6,263 bases of DNA from CAJQQY01 sp964352225 (GTDB taxonomy: Bacteria; Bacteroidota; Bacteroidia; Chitinophagales; Saprospiraceae): contig CAYGRM010000393.1 of assembly GCA_964352225.1 (NCBI GenBank), forward strand, positions 1-6,263, written 5' to 3'. The translations under genes and the position numbers were made by a program. A model generated the notes under the pieces. That model saw nothing but the letters and a program-made list of their open reading frames with translations, made no database searches and was not told the DNA's origin. Positions 1 to 6,261 of the stretch are shown one piece after another. The first letter of the stretch is position 1, and each line of letters starts with the position of its first letter.

Positions 1-121
1 GTATAAGCAGTATAGAGGTTAGGCAATTTTTTTAGAAAAGGAATGTTGGTCATTTTGATTTTTTATATTTACGTTTTTTATAAGCATTTGAAAATATTTT
101 TTTACAAACGGAAATTATCCA

Positions 122-565
122 ATGGCAAAAAAGCAAAGCACTAAAAATTTTGGGGCATACATTGATCGAACAATAAAAATTATTCGGCAAAATTATTTAA
201 AAGCTTTCAAAGAAATTGATGTTGACTTGACGACGGAACAATGGGTTTTGTTGGATAGTCTTTATGAATCAAATGGGATTTCCCAAAATGAATTAGCTAA
301 TGGTAGTTTCAAAAACGCCCCAACTGTTTCGAGAATCGTTGATTTATTATGTAAAAAAGGGTTGACCGAGCGGAAAAGATTTGAGAATGATAAAAGACGC
401 TACAAAGTTTTTTTAACAAAAAAAGGAAAAGACACGTATAAAAAAACAAAACCAATTGTAATTAAATTAAGGAAAAAGGGGTGGAAGAATTTATCAGATG
501 AAGATTACGAGTTCTTTTTGCGAATAATGAATCAAATTTTTGAAAACTTTGAAGAGAAAAAATAA
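122..565 (+). CDS. MarR-family winged-helix transcriptional regulator
   Basis: A DNA-binding repressor or activator of the MarR family, 147 residues, which is the normal length. Residues 10-35 look like the N-terminal dimerisation helix and residues 36-102 form the winged helix-turn-helix. The likely recognition helix is about residues 63-80 (FKNAPTVSRIVDLLCKKG). The wing follows at 84-102 and carries the family's D-x-R signature (D90, R92) and a following LT-K-G (98-102). The C-terminal helices (105-147) would complete the dimer interface. The protein is very Lys-rich, with a basic N-terminus. It lies 91 bp upstream of hppD on the same strand, and that gap contains two MarR-type palindromes, so control of hppD is the best inference; the ligand could be a tyrosine-pathway intermediate, but nothing in the sequence shows this. 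No similar palindrome is seen upstream of its own start, so autoregulation is not indicated. Family assignment is firm; target and ligand are inferred. Confidence 0.93.
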   Translation: MAKKQSTKNFGAYIDRTIKIIRQNYLKAFKEIDVDLTTEQWVLLDSLYESNGISQNELANGSFKNAPTVSRIVDLLCKKGLTERKRFENDKRRYKVFLTKKGKDTYKKTKPIVIKLRKKGWKNLSDEDYEFFLRIMNQIFENFEEKK

Positions 566-592
566 AGTAAATCTCCTAGAAAAGAAATATAT

Positions 593-624
593 TTGCCATA
601 GCAACTGTTGCTATAGCAACTGTT
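593..624. promoter_or_regulatory. Tandem MarR-type operator (two overlapping palindromes) before hppD
   Basis: Two TTGC-N4-GCAA palindromes lie side by side: TTGCCATAGCAA (593-604) and TTGCTATAGCAA (608-619). The second extends to a perfect 14-bp palindrome, GTTGCTATAGCAAC (607-620). Positions 593-609 and 608-624 form a direct repeat of period 15 bp with one mismatch, so the centres are about one and a half helical turns apart. The junction between the two sites is itself a 17-bp palindrome (598-614, 8-bp arms around one base). TTGC/GCAA half-sites are typical of MarR-family operators, and a MarR gene lies immediately upstream. That this protein binds here is an inference. Confidence 0.7.
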
Positions 625-635
625 AAATATCTTTT
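608..635 (+). promoter_or_regulatory. Candidate Bacteroidota-type promoter for hppD
   Basis: TTG at 608-610 is followed after 17 bases by TATCTTTT (628-635), a 7-of-8 match to the Bacteroidota -7 consensus TAnnTTTG with the expected -33/-7 spacing. This predicts a start of transcription near 640 and a leader of only about 15-20 bases before the ATG at 657. The -33 element lies inside the second MarR palindrome, so a protein bound there would be expected to block the sigma factor. This is pattern matching only. Confidence 0.45.
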
Positions 636-656
636 GTCATAAAAAATATATCAATC

Positions 657-1790
657 ATGTCAGATGTAAATTTAGAATTACCAAAAGTATATAACGATGC
701 GGCAGATTTTATGCCGATCAATGGTACAGATTATTTGGAATTATATGTAAGTAATGCGAAGCAAGCTGCTCATTATTACAAGTCAGCTTTTGGTTTTCAA
801 TCTTTAGCTTATTCTGGTTTGGAAACTGGAAATCGAGAAACAGAGTCATATGTAGTGATTCAAGATAAAATTCGAATCGTTTTGACTTCTCCGCTGCGAA
901 GTGGAAGTGATATCGGAAGGCATATTGATAAGCATGGAGATGGGGTAAAAGTAAATGCTCTTTGGGTAGATGATGCTACTTATGCTTACAATACGGCAAT
1001 GGAGAGAGGTGCAAAATCTTATATGGAGCCTGAAGTAACTGAAAATGAAGATGGTAGAATTGTTCGGTCTGGAATTTATTCTTACGGAGAAGTTGTTCAT
1101 ATTTTTGTTGAACGTAAAGATTATAACGGAGTCTTTTTACCAGGTTTTCAAAAATGGGAAACGCATTATAATCCAGCACCTGTTGGGTTAAAATTTGTGG
1201 ATCACATGGTTGGAAATGTAGAATTAGGTCGTATGAATTATTGGGTTGACTTTTATGAAAAAGTAATGGGATTCACACAGATATTATCATTTGATGACAA
1301 AGATATTTCAACTGAGTTTACAGCATTGATGAGTAAAGTAATGAGTAATGGTAATGGTCGAATCAAATTTCCAATCAACGAACCGGCAGCTGGATTGAAA
1401 AAATCTCAGGTAGATGAGTACTTAGAATTTTATGAAGGGGAAGGGGTTCAACATGTGGCGGTAGCAACGGATAATATTGTAAAAACGGTTACAGAACTTC
1501 GAGATCGAGGCGTGGAATTTTTGAATATTCCTACCTCTTATTATGATGTATTGGAAGAGCGTGTTGGAAAAATTGATGAAGATATTGATTCATTAAAAGA
1601 ATTAGGAATTTTAGTAGATCGAGATGATGAAGGATACTTGTTGCAGATTTTTACTAAAACAATTCAAGCTAGACCAACGATGTTTTTTGAAATCATTCAA
1701 AGAAAAGGAGCAACTTCTTTTGGAAAAGGAAACTTCAAAGCTTTGTTTGAAGCAATCGAAAGAGAGCAAGAGTTGAGAGGAACTTTATAG
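657..1790 (+). CDS. hppD: 4-hydroxyphenylpyruvate dioxygenase
   Basis: Converts 4-hydroxyphenylpyruvate and O2 to homogentisate and CO2, the second step of tyrosine breakdown; a cytosolic non-haem Fe(II) enzyme. It is 377 residues, full length for the family. Two vicinal-oxygen-chelate domains are visible, roughly residues 22-155 and 178-335. The Fe(II) facial triad can be read in the C-terminal domain: H183 in VDHMVGNV, H266 in GVQHVAVA and E345 in FFEIIQR. Other family signatures are KFPINEPA (237-244), YEGEGVQHVA (259-268) and the C-terminal GKGNFKALFEAIE (356-368) that closes the active site. It starts at the only well-placed ATG, just downstream of the predicted promoter. A MarR regulator lies upstream and a strong terminator downstream, so it is probably transcribed alone. 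The next pathway gene, homogentisate 1,2-dioxygenase, is not in the window. All catalytic residues are intact. Confidence 0.97.
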   Translation: MSDVNLELPKVYNDAADFMPINGTDYLELYVSNAKQAAHYYKSAFGFQSLAYSGLETGNRETESYVVIQDKIRIVLTSPLRSGSDIGRHIDKHGDGVKVNALWVDDATYAYNTAMERGAKSYMEPEVTENEDGRIVRSGIYSYGEVVHIFVERKDYNGVFLPGFQKWETHYNPAPVGLKFVDHMVGNVELGRMNYWVDFYEKVMGFTQILSFDDKDISTEFTALMSKVMSNGNGRIKFPINEPAAGLKKSQVDEYLEFYEGEGVQHVAVATDNIVKTVTELRDRGVEFLNIPTSYYDVLEERVGKIDEDIDSLKELGILVDRDDEGYLLQIFTKTIQARPTMFFEIIQRKGATSFGKGNFKALFEAIEREQELRGTL

Positions 1791-1802
1791 GAAAATCGTT
1801 TT

Positions 1803-1816
1803 ACAGTTATAACTGT
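1803..1816. other. Perfect 14-bp palindrome just after hppD
   Basis: ACAGTTATAACTGT is perfectly self-complementary and lies 13 bases after the hppD stop codon. Its arms recall the AACTGTT that trails each half of the upstream operator (603-609 and 618-624), but it lacks the TTGC/GCAA core. It could be a secondary protein-binding site or chance in AT-rich DNA. Confidence 0.25.
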
Positions 1817-1835
1817 TTAATGTTTTTATAAAAAC

Positions 1836-1875
1836 AAAAATCCGTCAATTGATTTATTTCAATTGGCGGATTTTT
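1836..1875 (+). terminator. Intrinsic terminator after hppD, probably bidirectional
   Basis: A 16-bp stem, AAAAATCCGTCAATTG (1836-1851) against CAATTGGCGGATTTTT (1860-1875), with one G-T wobble and an 8-base AT loop. On the + strand the stem ends in a run of T. On the - strand it is followed by TTTTTGTTTT, so it can also stop transcripts of the convergent gene whose stop codon is at 1953. It lies 45 bases after the hppD stop. Confidence 0.85.
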
Positions 1876-1886
1876 AATTGTATCCC

Positions 1887-1945
1887 GTAGCTGGACTCTC
1901 CTGAGTCCAGTCCTAAGAATACTGGACCCAGGAGAGTCCAGCTAC
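1887..1945. repeat. BIME-like pair of inverted REP elements
   Basis: Two 25-base arms (1887-1911 and 1921-1945) are inverted copies with one mismatch, separated by 9 bases. Each arm is also a hairpin by itself. The left one is GTAG (1887-1890), stem CTGGACTC, loop TCCT, stem GAGTCCAG (to 1910). The right one, read on the - strand from 1945, is GTAG, CTGGACTC, TCCT, GGGTCCAG, with one G-T wobble. A GTAG foot 5' of a short hairpin is the hallmark of REP sequences recognised by REP-associated tyrosine transposases (RAYTs), and two inverted REPs make a BIME. It is much richer in GC than its surroundings and lies between two convergent genes, 7 bases from the stop codon of the gene at 1953-2711. 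No RAYT gene is in the window. Confidence 0.75.
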
Positions 1946-1952
1946 TTGAAGA

Positions 1953-2711
1953 TTATTCAACTAAATGATCTTCCAAATCTAAATCATCTTTCACTACTTC
2001 ATATTCGCCGTAGATATATTCATTTTCTCCAAATGCTAGAATAGGGAAGAAGATAAAAGGAAGAAAAAACAACCCAACTGAAAAAGCAGTAGATCTTCCG
2101 AAAGCTTTTGCCATGCCGTTGGTGATGGTAGCTAGTGCTATAAGATTGGCAATTGGAATAAAGAATAAGAAAACCAATGAACGCTCTTTTTTGATGATAT
2201 CACACATAATAATTAAATTATATATTGGGATTAATGCATGCCATCCTTTTTTTCCAGCTTTTCTAAAAATTCTCCATAGTGATGCATAGCTTAAAATAAT
2301 TAATCCTTGAATAATATTCATGAGAACCCCAGCTAAAAGCGAAATTCGAAACGAAGGATCTTCAAATAAATCAGCTATATTTTCATCGGACAATGAATGG
2401 TAATAAAGTAATCCATAATTAACAATAAGGGGAATCACTATCATTATGGCGAGATATCCAAAGACAGAACCTACGGAAATATTGTATTGATTAGACCGAC
2501 TGAGTTCTCTTATTCCTAACCCCACAATCAAGAAATATCCAATAAGTGTGATGAGTGGAATCACGATATTGAAAAAAGAATTTCTACTTGAGCTGATGGC
2601 ACCTATTCCATCATTTTGCATCAGAAAATACATGATGGAGTTAGTAACATAATTTAATGCAAGTAGAAAGACCAGCCACTTTGCAGTAATCTTTAAAAAA
2701 TTATTAGGCAT
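1953..2711 (-). CDS. DUF5684-type multi-pass membrane protein
   Basis: An inner-membrane protein of 252 residues and unknown function. The C-terminal part (about 145-228) fits the DUF5684 pattern: W-R-I-F-R-K-A-G followed by KKGWHALIPIYNL (154-166), a hydrophobic FLFFIPIANLIALATI stretch, then AKAFGRSTAFSVGLFFLPFI and FFPILAFG (221-228). Before it come about four more hydrophobic segments (near 10-30, 47-68, 82-104 and 123-144), giving roughly six membrane spans in all. The tail after 229 is acidic (EYEVVKDDLDLEDHLVE) and probably cytoplasmic. It lies 87 bp downstream of the DinB-like gene on the same strand. No clear promoter is seen in that gap (TACATTTA at 2780-2773 on the - strand matches the -7 box in 7 of 8 positions but has no -33 partner), so co-transcription is plausible. 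Its role cannot be told from sequence. Confidence 0.85.
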   Translation of the reverse strand: MPNNFLKITAKWLVFLLALNYVTNSIMYFLMQNDGIGAISSSRNSFFNIVIPLITLIGYFLIVGLGIRELSRSNQYNISVGSVFGYLAIMIVIPLIVNYGLLYYHSLSDENIADLFEDPSFRISLLAGVLMNIIQGLIILSYASLWRIFRKAGKKGWHALIPIYNLIIMCDIIKKERSLVFLFFIPIANLIALATITNGMAKAFGRSTAFSVGLFFLPFIFFPILAFGENEYIYGEYEVVKDDLDLEDHLVE

Positions 2712-2798
2712 AAGAAATTCTTTTTAGTTAAAACGAACTAGTTTATTAGGTATGCATTTTTATAAGAAAAAGTAAATGTAAAATAGTACGAAATAATT

Positions 2799-3302
2799 TT
2801 ATCCATTCAAGATATTTAAATCATAATCTTCATAAAAACCTAAATCTTGATCACAAAGCAATTTTGTAAAAAAAGCAATTTGTCCAACATGATAAGAAAA
2901 ATGTTCGGTGATATGAATTATGATACTGATTCCAGTATGATCAAATCCTTGTACTTTTCGATTTCGAAGGAGTTCAGATTCTGAAATATTTTCAATGACT
3001 TGAATTGCTTTTTCAGTAACGTCTGTAATTTTTTCTAATAATTCTTTTTTGGAAAAACCGCCTTGAGTTGAAAATTCTAAATCGCGTTGTCGTTCATCTT
3101 TTTCATCTCCTAAACTTGCGTGTGCATATTGAGTGATATTTCCACAGAGGTGCAAAATTAAATTTCCAATGCTATTGGTATTTGCATTGGGTTTTTTCCA
3201 GACTTGTTCTTCGGTTAATTGTCGAAGACATTTTTCGATACGAGGTAGATTGAGAGAAAGAAAATAGATACTTTGTTGAATGAATTCCTTGGAGATTTTC
3301 AT
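2799..3302 (-). CDS. DinB-like / DUF1572 four-helix-bundle protein
   Basis: A soluble 167-residue protein of the DinB/YfiT-like superfamily, a four-helix bundle that usually binds a divalent metal through three histidines. The expected triad is visible: H51 in NLILHLCGN of the second helix, and H134 and H138 in the HFSYHVGQIAF stretch of the fourth helix. The N-terminal line NSIGNLILHLCGNITQY and the following DEKDERQRDLEF resemble the DUF1572 branch. In other bacteria, members act as thiol-dependent transferases or stress proteins, but no activity can be assigned here. The start codon overlaps the stop codon of the upstream OmpA-family gene (ATGA, 3299-3302), which suggests translational coupling and fixes the start. 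There is no hairpin after the stop, so transcription may run into the DUF5684 gene. Confidence 0.85.
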   Translation of the reverse strand: MKISKEFIQQSIYFLSLNLPRIEKCLRQLTEEQVWKKPNANTNSIGNLILHLCGNITQYAHASLGDEKDERQRDLEFSTQGGFSKKELLEKITDVTEKAIQVIENISESELLRNRKVQGFDHTGISIIIHITEHFSYHVGQIAFFTKLLCDQDLGFYEDYDLNILNG

Positions 3303-4522
3303 TGAGATGAAAAATTATCTTTGTTTTTAAAAATGACGATTTCAACCCTTCGATTGAGTTGACGACCTTCAAAAGTTTTGTTGTCAGCCTTAGGAACAAG
3401 TTCGCCTTTTCCGATAACTTCTGATAGCGTATTTTTAAAAAATAGATATCGATTCAAATAATTTTGGACAGCGATTGCTCTTTTTTCAGAGAGTTTTTGA
3501 TTGTAATCTTCCGAACCCATATTATCGGTATGACCGAGATATTGAATTTTTTCGGGATTGAGATATTGAATTTGCAGCGCAAAGCTATCTAGTTTATTTT
3601 GAAATTCATTTTTGATCTTGAAATCATCAAATCGGAAGGCAACCAAAGGCACTTCAAAAATTAAAGTATCTTTTTCGTTCCAATTTCGGTTAGGTAAAAT
3701 GGGTTCGGTCACAGCTACTATTTCCATTTCTTTTGCCGAAGAGTCTTCCATTGGTTTGTCAAAGAAATTTTTATTCCATGTTTTTTTATTTATGTCTTCA
3801 GTAGTTTGATCGACTGAAATTTTATTGGTGTGCCGGTAATTTTGATCGTATAATTTATTTTTTTGAAATAAATATTCAGGGCAAAGCTCTTCGTTTTTAT
3901 CCAAAGGAATCAATTCAATATCATCAATTAAGATTACGATGTCTCCTTTTTTATTTCTCTCGTTTCGTGCAGCAATGATTTCTTTTTTGGAAAAATAAAC
4001 GATGGTTAAAAATTTTTCATTTCCAGTAGCTTTATAAACTGATTGGACTTTTCTCCAGCCAGATGTCTGGTTTAAAGACATTTCTTGCTCAAGAGTAAAT
4101 TCTAAGTTGGGTTTAAAACTGAGTGGATTTTTCTCCCCCGCAATTAATTCTTCTTCCGAGAAGAGCGCTTCTACTACGTACTCTTGTCGATTTAAATTAT
4201 TGAGAAAAAAAGTAAGTTGGTAGTCTTTTCCTTTTTGGAGTGGGCATAAAATTTTAGTGTATAAATAAACTCTTCGAGCCAAAGGATGATAAAAGTTTTC
4301 AACGACAATTAATTCAGAAATTTTCCCCAAATGAGGCACTCTCGAAGCCTTGTCAGTAACGGTTAAATCATAAGGCGGAATTCTGAACCAAGCTTCTGCA
4401 GCACATTTTGCACCATATTCTTCGCATTTGTTGATATCCTCAAAACTAGGATTAGCTAAATAGTTTTGACTAAAAAGCGATGTAGTAAATAGTAGAAATA
4501 AGATAAAAGTCGATTTTTTCAT
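3299..4522 (-). CDS. Secreted OmpA-family protein with jelly-roll-like N-terminal region
   Basis: An exported protein of 407 residues, probably tethered to peptidoglycan in the periplasm. It starts with a signal peptide (MKKSTFILFLLFTTSLFSQ, cleavage near 19). Residues 20-205 resemble the galactose-binding or carbohydrate-binding-like region common in Bacteroidota OmpA proteins: N-P-S-F-E-D at 24-29, a GWRKVQSVYKATGNEKFLTI stretch (155-174) and LIDDIELIP (198-206). Four cysteines near 33-93 and 214 may form disulfides. Residues 207-285 are a low-complexity linker. The OmpA C-terminal domain (about 288-400) has GHTDNMG (330-336), LSEKRA (344-349) and NRRVEI (390-395); D333 and R348 match the peptidoglycan diaminopimelate-binding pair. 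An ATG 17 codons upstream (4573) is rejected: the earlier residues would spoil the signal peptide, and a perfect -7 box lies between the two starts. The N-terminal assignment is less sure than the C-terminal one. Confidence 0.9.
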   Translation of the reverse strand: MKKSTFILFLLFTTSLFSQNYLANPSFEDINKCEEYGAKCAAEAWFRIPPYDLTVTDKASRVPHLGKISELIVVENFYHPLARRVYLYTKILCPLQKGKDYQLTFFLNNLNRQEYVVEALFSEEELIAGEKNPLSFKPNLEFTLEQEMSLNQTSGWRKVQSVYKATGNEKFLTIVYFSKKEIIAARNERNKKGDIVILIDDIELIPLDKNEELCPEYLFQKNKLYDQNYRHTNKISVDQTTEDINKKTWNKNFFDKPMEDSSAKEMEIVAVTEPILPNRNWNEKDTLIFEVPLVAFRFDDFKIKNEFQNKLDSFALQIQYLNPEKIQYLGHTDNMGSEDYNQKLSEKRAIAVQNYLNRYLFFKNTLSEVIGKGELVPKADNKTFEGRQLNRRVEIVIFKNKDNFSSQ

Positions 4523-4560
4523 AACGTTGAAAAAGAAAATAGTTTTGAGGTTAATTCCAT

Positions 4561-4589
4561 CAAAATTAATCACTTAAATATAACGCTAA
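4561..4589 (-). promoter_or_regulatory. Candidate Bacteroidota promoter for the OmpA-family gene
   Basis: Read on the - strand, TAATTTTG (4568 to 4561) matches the -7 consensus TAnnTTTG in all eight positions. A weak TTA (4589-4587) lies 18 bases upstream in place of the -33 TTG. The start of transcription would be near 4555, giving a leader of about 30 bases before the ATG at 4522. The aminotransferase terminator lies just upstream, so the OmpA gene needs its own promoter. Confidence 0.5.
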
Positions 4590-4613
4590 GAATGAGGAAG
4601 GAGACATAATTTC

Positions 4614-4657
4614 AAAAAAAAGGTTTGCAAAATCCTGTTAAGAATTTAGCAAACCTC
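4614..4657 (-). terminator. Intrinsic terminator of the aminotransferase gene
   Basis: On the - strand, AGGTTTGC (4656-4649) pairs with GCAAACCT (4628-4621), followed by a run of T from the A-tract at 4614-4620. The stem continues inward past an A-A/T-T mismatch with four more A-T pairs (4644-4647 with 4630-4633), leaving a loop of about 10 bases. It begins about 25 bases after the aminotransferase stop codon and separates that gene from the OmpA unit. Confidence 0.85.
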
Positions 4658-4681
4658 TTTTTTAGCATAAAAAATGATCGT

Positions 4682-5890
4682 TTAATTTAGCTTAGCAAGC
4701 GCCTCTTTAATTCGTTTCAATGCCTCAGTTAATTGTTCCTCGCTGGCTGCGTAGGAAATTCTAAAACAATTATCATCTCCAAAAGCAGAACCTGCCACAG
4801 CAGCTACATGAGCATTTTGTAATAAATATTCACAAAACTCATCTGAATTATTGACGGTGAAATTACCATCTGATTTTCCAAAGAAGGAACTAATGTCTGG
4901 GAAAAAATAAAAAGCGCCCTGTGGATTATTCGTTTTTACTCCTGGAATTTCATCTAATAAAGATTTGACTAAATCTCTTCTTTTTTGGAATGCATCTTTC
5001 ATTTTATGAGTAGGAGTCAAGTCAGAATTTAAGGCATGAGCACCAGCCATTTGACCAAAAGCAGTAGCCCCACTTGTGAATTGTCCTTGGATTTTTGCAC
5101 AGGCATCAGCAATCCAAACAGGTGCTCCAATGTATCCTAATCTCCAGCCAGTCATCGCAAACCCTTTAGCAAAACCATTGACTGTTACCGTTCGATCTTT
5201 TACCTTATCAATAGATCCAATGCTAAAATGTTTATCTGTGAAGTTGATGTATTCATAAATTTCATCCGATACAATCGTGATGTTTTCATGCTCTGCAACA
5301 ACATTCGCCATGTCTTGTAATTCTTCTTTTGTGTAAACTGAACCGGTTGGATTACAAGGTGATGAAAATAAAAGCATTTTAGTATTTTCGGTAATGACTT
5401 CTTTTAATTGTTCACCAGTCACTTTAAAATCTTTATCAATTCCTCCGCTCACAATAACTGGAGTTGCTCCCGCCATTTCGACTATGGCATAGTATGAAAC
5501 CCAATATGGTGCAAGAATGACTACTTCATCACCTTTATTTAATAAGGCCAAACATAGATTTGCAATAGACTGTTTTGCTCCATTGGAAACCACAATTTGA
5601 TTGATGTCAAACTCTAAATTATTGTCTCTTTTGAATTTTGCAACAATAGCTTTGCGTATCTCAACTAGGCCTGGAACTGGAGTATATTTAGTGTATCCAT
5701 TAGCCAAAGCCTTAACAGCTGCATCTTTGATATGCTGTGGTGTATCGAAGTCTGGCTCACCTAAACTTAAGCTAATAACGTCATGACCTTTAGCAGCTAA
5801 GTCACGAGCCAATTGTGCCATTTTGATGGTAGCCGATTCTGACATTTGCAAAACTAGCTGCGAGAGATTTTGGGTTACTGTTGAAGACAT
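4682..5890 (-). CDS. Class I pyridoxal-phosphate aminotransferase (aspartate aminotransferase type)
   Basis: Transfers an amino group between an amino acid, most likely aspartate, and 2-oxoglutarate; cytosolic, fold-type I PLP enzyme, 402 residues, full length. Family residues are in place: SLGEPDFDTP (42-51), YTPVPGLVEIRKA (69-81) in the substrate region, W130, SPCNPTG (177-183) with N180, SDEIYEY (208-214) with D209 and Y212 contacting PLP, and NGFAKGFAMTGWRLGY (238-253), where K242 forms the Schiff base and R250 binds the phosphate. R377 in CFRISYA is the likely substrate-carboxylate arginine. The pattern fits the subgroup I-gamma/Thermus-like enzymes; these can also act on aromatic or prephenate substrates, so exact specificity is open. 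It has its own promoter and terminator and is probably a single-gene unit. The start is the ATG 45 bases downstream of the predicted -7 box. No key residue is missing. Confidence 0.95.
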   Translation of the reverse strand: MSSTVTQNLSQLVLQMSESATIKMAQLARDLAAKGHDVISLSLGEPDFDTPQHIKDAAVKALANGYTKYTPVPGLVEIRKAIVAKFKRDNNLEFDINQIVVSNGAKQSIANLCLALLNKGDEVVILAPYWVSYYAIVEMAGATPVIVSGGIDKDFKVTGEQLKEVITENTKMLLFSSPCNPTGSVYTKEELQDMANVVAEHENITIVSDEIYEYINFTDKHFSIGSIDKVKDRTVTVNGFAKGFAMTGWRLGYIGAPVWIADACAKIQGQFTSGATAFGQMAGAHALNSDLTPTHKMKDAFQKRRDLVKSLLDEIPGVKTNNPQGAFYFFPDISSFFGKSDGNFTVNNSDEFCEYLLQNAHVAAVAGSAFGDDNCFRISYAASEEQLTEALKRIKEALAKLN

Positions 5891-5934
5891 TTTATTAGAT
5901 GTTTTTAATGATTTGTTTTTAAAAAAATTAAGCG

Positions 5935-5942
5935 CAAAAATA
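5935..5942 (-). promoter_or_regulatory. Candidate -7 box for the aminotransferase gene
   Basis: On the - strand, TATTTTTG (5942 to 5935) matches TAnnTTTG in all eight positions, 44 bases upstream of the ATG at 5890. No TTG stands at the usual distance upstream; the nearest similar triplet is a TTA about 15 bases away. AT-rich DNA makes chance matches possible, but the location is right. Confidence 0.45.
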
Positions 5943-6034
5943 GTTGTTTTATCTAACTAAGGTATCTAATTTTTAAAGTTTTTACAAGGAGTATTTACGG
6001 GAAAATGGGGGAGAGGTTGCTTTGAGGAATATCG

Positions 6035-6121
6035 AATATCAAACAAGGAATAAGGATTTGAGAAGTTTGATGAGGCTGAGGTGAAAAGTACTTTTGAAGT
6101 CCTTGTTACTTGTTCAATATT
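6035..6121. repeat. Imperfect palindromic repeat A (22-bp arms), intergenic
   Basis: Arms 6035-6056 (AATATCAAACAAGGAATAAGGA) and 6100-6121 are inverted copies matching in 18 of 22 positions, with 43 bases between them. The middle holds a perfect 12-bp palindrome, AAAAGTACTTTT (6084-6095). Just left of the arm, GAATATCGAATATC (6027-6040) shows a short tandem AATATC. No open reading frame of any length crosses it. The pattern resembles dispersed palindromic repeats found between genes in many Bacteroidota genomes; whether it is multicopy cannot be seen from one window. Confidence 0.55.
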
Positions 6122-6131
6122 TTGGTTCTAA

Positions 6132-6261
6132 ATGAATTCATTTGGTCATTTATAAAAAGTTATTGATTTATTGATTATTAAGTTATTTCCAAAAGGGTAC
6201 TTCTATAGATTGTAAGACTAATAACTCATTAACCAATAACTTAATAACCAAATGAAATCAT
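6132..6261. repeat. Imperfect long inverted repeat B at the window edge
   Basis: Outer arms 6132-6150 and 6243-6261 are inverted copies in 17 of 19 positions (ATGAATTCATTTGGTCATT against AATAACCAAATGAAATCAT). Inner arms 6157-6180 and 6219-6242 match in 19 of 24 positions, and the left side has a 6-base insertion between outer and inner arms. The arms are built from degenerate AGTTATTGA-like units. A perfect 14-bp palindrome (AAATGAATTCATTT, 6130-6143) sits at the left end, and the centre has AAAAGGGTACTTCTA (6192-6206). It is non-coding. The right end may continue past the window. Confidence 0.55.

Noticed and set aside
46..71. Possible promoter for the MarR gene (TTG 46-48, TATATTTA 64-71).
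   Set aside because: The -7 box matches in 7 of 8 positions but the spacing is 15 and the DNA is so AT-rich that chance is likely; no operator-like palindrome supports it.
846..1179. Open frames of 84 and 67 codons on the - strand inside hppD.
   Set aside because: They lie opposite a well-conserved gene, have no recognisable domain and read as antisense shadows.
657..1790. 4-hydroxymandelate synthase as an alternative identity for the dioxygenase.
   Set aside because: The two enzymes share the fold and iron ligands, but the gene lacks any antibiotic-pathway context and the conserved C-terminal GKGNFKALFEAIE region fits the standard dioxygenase.
3172..3399. A 75-codon - strand frame across the OmpA-DinB junction.
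   Set aside because: It overlaps two confidently assigned genes in another frame and has no family features.
3612..3809. A 65-codon + strand frame inside the OmpA-family gene.
   Set aside because: Antisense to the low-complexity linker and OmpA domain; no start context or homology signal.
4054..4075. CCAG/CTGG inverted bases resembling the REP stem.
   Set aside because: It lies inside the OmpA-family coding sequence, lacks the GTAG foot and the TCCT loop, and the similarity is short.
4523..4573. Upstream ATG giving a 424-residue OmpA-family protein.
   Set aside because: The added 17 residues would bury the signal peptide, and the perfect -7 box at 4561-4568 lies downstream of that ATG, so it would probably not be in the transcript.
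5076..5786. Two + strand frames of about 60 codons inside the aminotransferase gene.
   Set aside because: Antisense shadows of a fully conserved enzyme.
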